DNA from: Cladopsammia gracilis
Taxonomy: Eukaryota > Cnidaria > Anthozoa > Scleractinia > Dendrophylliidae
DNA: 64,000 nt
Reading direction: 5' to 3'
NCBI GenBank assembly: GCA_022457155.1
Contig: JAJGOT010000022.1
Coordinates: 907,501-971,500, forward strand
Shown here one piece after another: positions 59,901 through 64,000 of the stretch; within the stretch, counting starts at the first letter, position 1, and every line of letters begins with the position of its first letter. The position numbers were made by a program, and so were the translations under genes. The notes under the pieces were generated by a model, which ran no database searches, was not told the DNA's origin, and saw nothing but the letters and a program-made list of their open reading frames with translations.

Positions 59901-62900
59901 CTACTACTACCAGAATTCATTTCGTTTTTCCTTTCTTATTTAAATTTTGTAATCCCAGTGCGGTTTAAATAACAATAAACCTAATTTGCACTACAAAACA
60001 AAAAACTGAAGGATTCTGGTAGTACCGGTAGTAGTCAAATGACGTCATCGTGCAAATGGCCTATTAAGTGTTTGGTTCTAACTGGCAATTTACAGGAGGT
60101 TTAACTGTAAAAGAATAATGCATCTGGAAAGCCACATAATCCACTTTCAAACCAGTCAGACACCATATTTGATACATGTACAGTAGGTGTAATAATAATT
60201 ATTATATTAATTAAATACTAAATCAAGTGCTGATAAAGTTCCATAATTTCTATTTTAATTATAGATATTCTCATGGCTACTTGCTTGATGTTGAAGATTT
60301 GATGCCATTTAAAGAGCCAGATTTCAGGTAAACAACCCACATTTGAGAAAGGTTAAATGGTGAAAGACAAAATAATTACCAGGCAGTGAGATGAAGTTTG
60401 TCCTGGGAGGAAAAAAGTGATTACCATGCACACTCTAACAATACAGCACTTCAGTTAGCAGACATGGCAAAATTAGCACTTAAAACTAGAAAGCACACAT
60501 AGACAACTGTTTTGCCCTCATTGTATTGTTACTAACAAAATTACAGTAATGTGAGTGATAGACTAATTTATCACAATTAAATAACGCGGGTGGAAATTCT
60601 GTGCCATGCCTAGGAAAATAATGTATATAGCGAGGACCGCAAGCCACATGCACATTATCTACGATTTGCAAGTGTTTAGCGCATCAGCTTTGTATTTTTT
60701 TTTTAATAGTACCCCCACTATGGGGAATCACGACAGTTTCTCAGGGGTTTCAATAGAAGCCAGCTACAGGCGGTACTTCGCCTCTCACCGCCGGTTACCA
60801 GACCGCCCTAGTGGGATGGGGACTTACAGTTCCTTATCTGTCACAGCCGCCTATTATACCTTGGCCAGCTGCCTACTTCAATTCTTATTGAAACCCCTGT
60901 CTCTAGGCAATAAAGACCCAGTTACCCAACCTCATTCCCAGGGTCTTCTCCTTCCCGTCCCCTGGAGCGAGAGAGAGAGAGACCCTGGAACAGGCTGGTC
61001 ATGTGTCTCCCAGAACCTGGGAGATTACAAAAGAAAACATTGAGTGAGTCAGGAGTTTGGTTGTACTTAGCCTACCAGTAAATGTACCCGTGAGAGGTCA
61101 AATGTCGAATATTCAGACGCCAAATTGCAAAAAAGATTAATGCGGCTTCTAGTCACATATTAAATACAAGTTGCTGTAGGCTTCAAGAATTTGTTTGTGA
61201 AGAATAATCGAGTGCTGCTTGCAACTGCAGAAGAACTGATGTGAAAGATGCGAAAATCATAAAATTATAACAAGATGTGAAATGATATCGTATTTTGCAT
61301 CTTTTAGCCACAAATTGTTCGTCTCGCTCGTCTCATCCAGCTCTGGATTGTCACTGTTTTTGGCCTTTCTTACATTAAGGATAGCTGCTTTGACTTTTTC
61401 TTCATTATTTCCTCTGATCTGGTCGCTTATCAGAGAGTTCAACGGCGAAACGACGACAATAACGGGATGAATTGGCGAGACTGTCTGTGTCTATTGAGAG
61501 TTGATTTTGTCCAAGAAAAGCCTGGGTAAAAGATAGAAGATGACCGATTTTCCGATATTGTTGGCAGTAATGTTCCAGTAGCTGCTATTAACGATCGCAA
61601 AGTGAAGGCTGCTACAAAATAAAGCGGATCTCAACCCCCGAAGACAGCCTCCTTTTGATGTTGGCAAAAACTTTTGGTGACAAAACTTCCAGAAACAGGG
61701 ACCCCTTGTGGGGAATTTTTTATTCTGGGAGACACGTGGCCAGCCTGTGCCAGGGTCTTTCTCTCTCTCGCTCCAGGGGACGGGAAGGAGAAGGTTGCCA
61801 GTTACCCCCAGTGAGTTGATGTGCTTGTGCCTGATGCTTCTTTTTACCGTGTTTAAATAAAGTTACTGTATTGTATTGTATTGTATTGTATTGTGTATTT
61901 AAACAGCCCTTAAGTGATTTATTCTGCCACATAAATTCTACACGACTCAGCCACTTGCAGCTTTTTTTTAACGAAAATGATTTTGTGTTCTTACAGCCAA
62001 GTGGAATGTGGACAGTCGTGCTTGGCAAGATATGATGATGGCGTCTGGTATAAAGCTACTATTCAGTGAGTTACATACAAACAAATTCTGAATTTCCATC
62101 CCATCCCCCTCCATCTTAAGCACTGTTGGGTAGAATTCCAGATCTGGGCATGTTGGGGGAGGGGAGGGAGGGGTATGACAAAATGCACCAGGTACCAGGT
62201 TGATGGGCCTAATCTTAACTTTGTGAGTTCTAGGTTGCCTACACTTGAAGTTTCTTTTTTAAAAAAAGAGCTGATTGGATTATTTTTTATTCTTTGTATT
62301 TTGTTGACATCTGTTATAATGGATACTGTAAGTGTTTTTTGATTTTTAAACGCACAGTAAGAACTCTGTTATTATTATGCAAACTCACTGCAAGTGTGTA
62401 ATATTTGAGCTGCATTGGTGCCGCCATCATGAGAAGCTACTGGATATTATTTTTTGCAGATCTATAGACCATGACGCCCACACGTTTGTTGTTCATTATG
62501 ATACATACAACTCTGATGCAACATTGGGTCTAGATGCAATATTTCCTTTAGGTAACTTTAACGAAAGGATTTTTAATTTTCAGTTGTTAAAGGGGCAAGA
62601 TCATACTTTTTTAGGTGATTTTGCCATATACAGTTAAAACTGGTGTATTTGAAACTGAATGAAATATCAATATAAGGAACCCTTGTTTGTGTAGAAAGTG
62701 AAATAGTTAGTGCATCATATTTATCTGAAGTTTGGTGGTTCAATTAGTCCTGGCCCCAATTGTTCAAAAGGTGGATAGCACTATTGCCAGGACATATTAC
62801 TATCCAGCGAATAAGCATTAACAAAACCAGTTGTGTTATCCACTGGATAAATCATCTTTTAAACAACCAGGGTCTGGCCCTTACCATTGTGTTGTCTTCT

Positions 62901-63504
62901 CAGACAAGAAACTTTGCACTCCACATTGTCACTCTCTGTGGCTCTATATAAAAAGGGTATCGGTAAACCAGTTTGAAAACCTTATAAAGTCTTGTGGTAA
63001 CGCTACGATGGACTAGCGTTGCATCCAGGGGGGAGAAGTAGTACTCATAGTTGCTTCATGCTCCCAAAAAAAGCAGTGAGTGCTGTCTGGTTTTCCTACA
63101 ACAAAAAAAGCATGTCCACAGGGGTCTATTTCTTATTAATTTTTCAGATCAGCAAGATTCTGAAAATGTGTCAGACAATGAAATGTCAAGTTCTTCAAGT
63201 GACAGTGAAGAAAGTCGGGTAACAGAAGACAATGACGGAGAAGAAATTGCTGTTGTCAGGTTGTCATGGAAACCATCAGGGGGTCCTGTTTGCCTTGGAG
63301 AATGGGAACAACATACTAAAGTAAAGATTGATAAGTTGTTACATGTAATGAGTTTCCTAGTAATCAAATATTTATCAAAATAATATCTTATGATATTAAG
63401 GTCCTATTGGGACAGTATTTAATGTTGGCATGTTGTTATAATTCTTCTTTTAATTTTTAGGGTATTGGATCAAAACTTATGGCCAAAATGGGATATATAT
63501 TTGG
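53980..63504 (+). CDS. ZGPAT: ZGPAT: CCCH zinc finger and G-patch protein, 3' end beyond window
   Basis: Nuclear factor; in vertebrates a transcriptional repressor and spliceosome-associated protein. Exons, phase-checked: 53980-54027, 54411-54513, 55154-55281, 55736-55813, 58464-58547, 59415-59509, 60265-60327, 61997-62065, 62460-62551, 63148-63320, 63461-63504 (continues). It starts MDEELLQQNLEQYKEQ, a helical N-terminus as in ZGPAT. Acidic linkers follow, then a CCCH finger CPYFLDSKCRFTDDAC with RYSH (spacing 7-6-3) split over exons 6 and 7, then a Tudor-like segment (CLARYDDGVWYKATI ... DAHTFVVHYDTYNSD), a Ser/Asp/Glu linker, LGEWEQHTK, and GIGSKLMAKMGYIFG, the opening of the G-patch. The ATG at 53980 directly follows TTTTTAG, so an upstream non-coding exon is likely. 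The rest of the G-patch and the C-terminus are not in the window. Confidence 0.93.
54080..54180 (+). repeat. Two-copy direct repeat in ZGPAT intron 1
   Basis: GGTGAAAACACT(A/G)CGGAAC followed by AGATG(C/T)GAG(A/T)CATGA occurs at about 54083 and 54149, spaced about 66 bp. Confidence 0.8.
54618..54753. mobile_element. Decayed pogo-like MITE
   Basis: Starts CAGTTGAATCTCAATTTAAC after TA. It contains several GTTATA(T/A)(T/C)GA motifs in both orientations, like the element at 32220-32354. The right end is eroded. ZGPAT intron 2. Confidence 0.6.
55905..56445. mobile_element. Foldback TIR element rich in CACGTG E-boxes
   Basis: The ends ACTATCGATCTCAGACGTCC / GGACGTCTGAGATCGATAGT are perfect inverted repeats. 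The match continues through about 140 bp per arm with one 17-bp insertion in the left arm. Each arm contains an inner palindrome built on GTCGTCACGTGATGAC, and CACGTG occurs three times overall. ZGPAT intron 4. Confidence 0.85.
56770..57550 (-). mobile_element. TIR/SINE-like element (same family as 33062-33338) with nested insertion
   Basis: The ends ACCGTCCAGAAGGATCTTGG / CGACGTCCTTCTGGACGGT are inverted. Interior text (GTAACTGGTTAGCTTTCAG, AACCCGAGAAGCTAGG, GGTCACAGGTTCAATCC) matches the reverse complement of 33130-33338. About 460 bp with TACTCATG...CATGAGTA ends (about 57001-57455) interrupts it. Confidence 0.7.
57634..58335 (+). repeat. 39-bp minisatellite, 18 copies, in ZGPAT intron 4
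   Basis: The unit is TTTTCGGAGRTTCCTTTCAG followed by TGATTGGCAGCTGTGTTTG. Eighteen copies of GATTGGCAGC are counted. Most units are 39 bp; a few lose one T (38 bp), breaking any long frame. Every unit holds a CCAAT box (ATTGG) beside an E-box-like CAGCTG (one copy reads CAGCCG), plus a GGAGRTTCC motif; two units read GGGGGTTCCC (57951-57960, 58221-58230). Copies are highly uniform, implying recent expansion. The 182-codon open frame here is a product of the 39-bp period and is not called as a gene. Confidence 0.95.
58600..58775 (-). repeat. Dispersed repeat, GACCATTCAAATGAAA family, minus orientation
   Basis: Reverse-complement copy with TGTAAAATATTT, ATGGTACCATGCAAAAGTGC and ACTTGAATGGTCGCA, closely like 7258-7475. 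ZGPAT intron 5. Confidence 0.75.
59415..60327 (+). CDS. ZGPAT: ZGPAT exons 6-7: CCCH zinc finger
   Basis: The finger ligands are three Cys in exon 6 (CPYFLDSK C RFTDDA C) and the His in exon 7 (YSH). An intron splits the Arg codon after the third Cys. The following LLDVEDLMPFKEPDF matches the region after the finger in ZGPAT. The intron contains a CRE-bearing MITE (59871-60064). Confidence 0.92.
59871..60064. mobile_element. MITE with ATAGGCCATTTGCACGATG termini, copy 2
   Basis: Second copy of the 26647-26834 family. Here both arms carry an intact TGACGTCA CRE palindrome (left at about 59888). The interior ATTTAAATTTTG and TAATTTGCACTACAAAAC are shared. ZGPAT intron 6. Confidence 0.85.
60942..61797. 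mobile_element. TIR element with GA-rich arms of about 80 bp
   Basis: TCTCCTTCCCGTCCCCTGGA at the left and TCCAGGGGACGGGAAGGAGA at the right are perfect inverted repeats. The arms continue through (GA)n/(TC)n and GGCTGGTCATGTGTCTCCCA / TGGGAGACACGTGGCCAGCC. The interior of about 700 bp has no recognisable ORF. ZGPAT intron 7. Confidence 0.8.
61873..61898 (+). repeat. (TATTG)n microsatellite
   Basis: Five copies of the pentamer TATTG in ZGPAT intron 7. Confidence 0.9.
62720..63060 (+). mobile_element. SINE-like repeat interrupted by palindromic MITE (62753-62872)
   Basis: Shares ACAAGAAACTTT.CACTCCAC and TTGTTCAAAAGGTGGATAGC with 10082-10450. In both copies the palindromic element abuts the SINE body. 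ZGPAT intron 9. Confidence 0.6.
63461..63504 (+). CDS. ZGPAT: ZGPAT exon 11: start of G-patch (truncated by window edge)
   Basis: Reads GIGSKLMAKMGYIF plus two bases of the next Gly codon, then donor GTATGT. It matches the first half of the G-patch consensus. No continuation exon is visible before 64000. Confidence 0.88.
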
Positions 63505-63694
63505 GTATGTCAGCTTAATTAATATTAAGCTACTTAAGATTTAAAGTTTAAAAGTAACAAGTAAATAAACTAATAGTACATTCCTGATTTATCTGTAAGT
63601 TAACAATCAATGAGGAAAAGCTATATATGTTCTCTGATCTCATTGAAAATGAGGGTGAACAGTATGATTGTTTTTGTTTATAGAATGCAATGTA

Positions 63695-63905
63695 TTAATC
63701 CTTCACTCTCAGATTCAAAACTTAACATGCATGGTTCTAACTTTTGAATCTATGGACGAAATCCTGTTGTGTGACCATTCAAATGAAAGCTCTTCAGTAG
63801 TATTTTTCAACAGAACTATTTGTTGTTCCATATTATTTTTTGCAAAATGAAATTTGGAGATTTTTCTTGAATTTTGATTTTGGGCACTCTAAGGAGTGAA
63901 AAGGT
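63695..63905 (+). repeat. Dispersed repeat, GACCATTCAAATGAAA family
   Basis: Complete copy: CTTCACTCTCAGATTC at the left, TGTGACCATTCAAATGAAAG in the middle, CACTCTAAGGAGTGAAAAGG at the right. The ends are roughly inverted. ZGPAT intron 11, near the window edge. Confidence 0.75.
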
Positions 63906-64000
63906 TAAACATACTTAATTTGAACCGAGGCCTGTGACTCGACTATTTCCATGTCACCAGTGTGGTAAATCATTCATGCAGGAAACAGTCAGAATAGAAC

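Overview
The window is eukaryotic, AT-rich and intron-rich. It most likely comes from an anthozoan cnidarian such as a stony coral. That placement is an inference: the three genes are typical animal genes of invertebrate type, they have short exons and GT-AG introns, and several dispersed repeats resemble families I recall from coral genomes. I cannot fix the species.

Three protein-coding genes can be rebuilt exon by exon with consistent reading phase. (1) A laminin gamma-chain gene (LAMC1-like) on the + strand, 4361-30083, has 13 coding exons and encodes about 1650 aa. The order is signal peptide, LN domain, LE repeats, an L4 (laminin IV) module, more LE repeats including a nidogen-binding-type loop, a long coiled coil and a C-terminal Cys tail. 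(2) An NPDC1-family single-pass membrane protein on the - strand, 46688-38177, has 7 coding exons and encodes about 370 aa. (3) A ZGPAT-type CCCH zinc-finger/G-patch protein on the + strand starts at 53980. Eleven coding exons are visible up to 63504, and the gene runs off the right edge inside the G-patch. Genes 1 and 2 converge; genes 2 and 3 diverge across about 7.3 kb.

Almost everything else is mobile DNA, mostly in introns and often nested. Laminin intron 4 holds a structurally complete Ty3/gypsy LTR retrotransposon (12145-17015; 156-bp LTRs differing at 2 sites; 5-bp target duplication), inserted into an older short element that carries TIRs. Intron 7 holds a 1.15-kb Tc1/mariner-like transposon whose only ORF encodes a solitary Pax-like paired domain. 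Intron 10 holds a 1.46-kb element with about 140-bp TIRs and TTAA target sites, itself carrying nested insertions. Other introns and the intergenic stretches contain many MITE-like TIR elements, tRNA-derived SINEs, a hAT transposase remnant, and a Penelope-like fragment with a recognisable hammerhead-ribozyme core. ZGPAT intron 4 carries an 18-copy, 39-bp minisatellite. A CCAAT-rich tandem array of about 255-bp units lies downstream of laminin.

Functionally the three genes are unrelated (basement-membrane scaffold, neuronal-type membrane protein, nuclear RNA/transcription factor). Nothing suggests an operon or a dedicated gene cluster. The most unusual item is the transposon-encoded paired domain. 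The nidogen-binding and C-terminal integrin-binding features of the laminin chain are also worth a look.
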